Below, in pieces: positions 5,949 through 6,073 of a stretch of 6,073 bases of DNA (within the stretch, counting starts at the first letter, position 1; every line of letters starts with the position of its first letter). A program made the translations under genes and the position numbers. The stretch comes from CAZFPN01 sp044370655 (GTDB taxonomy: Bacteria > Pseudomonadota > Alphaproteobacteria > Rickettsiales > Deianiraeaceae). The notes below the pieces were generated by a model. The model saw only the letters and a list, made by a program, of their open reading frames with translations. It did not search any database and was not told the origin of the DNA. The DNA lies in NCBI GenBank assembly GCA_044370655.1, contig JBILVD010000065.1:1-6073 (forward strand), given 5' to 3'.

Positions 5949-5956
5949 GTTTAAAA
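5949..5956. repeat. Right copy of 8-bp target-site duplication
   Basis: GTTTAAAA directly follows the right inverted repeat and is identical to 3882-3889. Removing the element and one copy rejoins the intergenic sequence upstream of grxC. Confidence 0.93.
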
Positions 5957-6073
5957 ATTAATTACTCCCTATCTTTTTTAATAATAACCCCAACTTCGTT
6001 TAAGAAACCAGTTGCAAACTAACATCTTCCAATAAAACCTTAAATTGAAAACAATAACTTTTTAAAGGATATA
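5957..6073 (-). other. Unassigned right flank, possibly the end of an eroded minus-strand gene
   Basis: There is no complete gene here. On the minus strand a frame enters from the window edge and stops at 6000-6002 (TAA), reading ...FQFKVLLEDVSLQLVS. Another minus-strand frame just downstream reads FATGFLNEVGVIIKKDRE before stopping near 5967, but it has a stop at its own upstream side. The two stretches could be parts of one gene end broken by a shift, or chance open sequence. I see no RNA gene, repeat or terminator in it. Confidence 0.22.

Noticed and set aside
1..6073. CRISPR array, tRNA, rRNA or riboswitch
   Set aside because: No regularly spaced direct repeats, no cloverleaf-like stretch and no recognised aptamer consensus were seen. 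The gene-free gaps are all under about 130 bp.

Overview
The window is AT-rich, compactly coded bacterial DNA. The organism is probably a Gram-negative proteobacterium, and an alphaproteobacterium is my best guess. The main support is the glutaredoxin: its SGGR-x-TVPQIFIGG-x-HVGG-x-DDL stretch reads like alphaproteobacterial GrxC. The low GC, overlapping genes and near absence of Shine-Dalgarno sequences would fit a host-associated or reduced lineage. No rRNA or other firm marker is present, so this placement is weak.

Layout: (1) 1-99 is the 3' end of a coding frame that resembles the C-terminus of an IS1-type transposase. (2) 193-1728 (+) is a complete AbgT-family transporter (p-aminobenzoyl-glutamate uptake or antimetabolite export), with a candidate -10 box upstream. 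(3) On the minus strand, running toward the transporter, is a tightly packed cluster in the order grxC (3814-3557), bioA (3576-2383) and a very short glutamine-synthetase-like gene (2365-1712). grxC and bioA overlap by 20 bp. The last gene overlaps the transporter tail to tail by 17 bp. (4) 3890-5948 is a complete IS1595-family (ISXO2-like) element of 2059 bp. It has 24-bp terminal inverted repeats with one mismatch and a perfect 8-bp target duplication, GTTTAAAA. It sits 75 bp upstream of the grxC start. (5) 5957-6073 is largely unassigned, perhaps the eroded end of a minus-strand gene.

The most interesting object is the IS1595-type element. Besides a transposase, it carries inside its repeats a passenger gene of 354 codons that I cannot name with confidence. 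Both genes are interrupted: the transposase by a one-base shift at a run of six T, and the passenger by one in-frame TAA (codon 178), with conserved-looking sequence continuing in the same frame beyond it. Near-perfect ends and an exact target duplication imply a recent insertion, which sits oddly with two broken genes. Recent decay, mobilisation in trans, sequencing error and recoding are all open explanations.

The second point of interest is the 217-residue glutamine-synthetase-like protein. It keeps the Glu/Arg metal and phosphate motifs of the catalytic barrel, but it lacks the N-terminal domain, and the usual HxH pair of the GMHxHxSL motif is replaced by Gln and Asn. It lies directly downstream of bioA.
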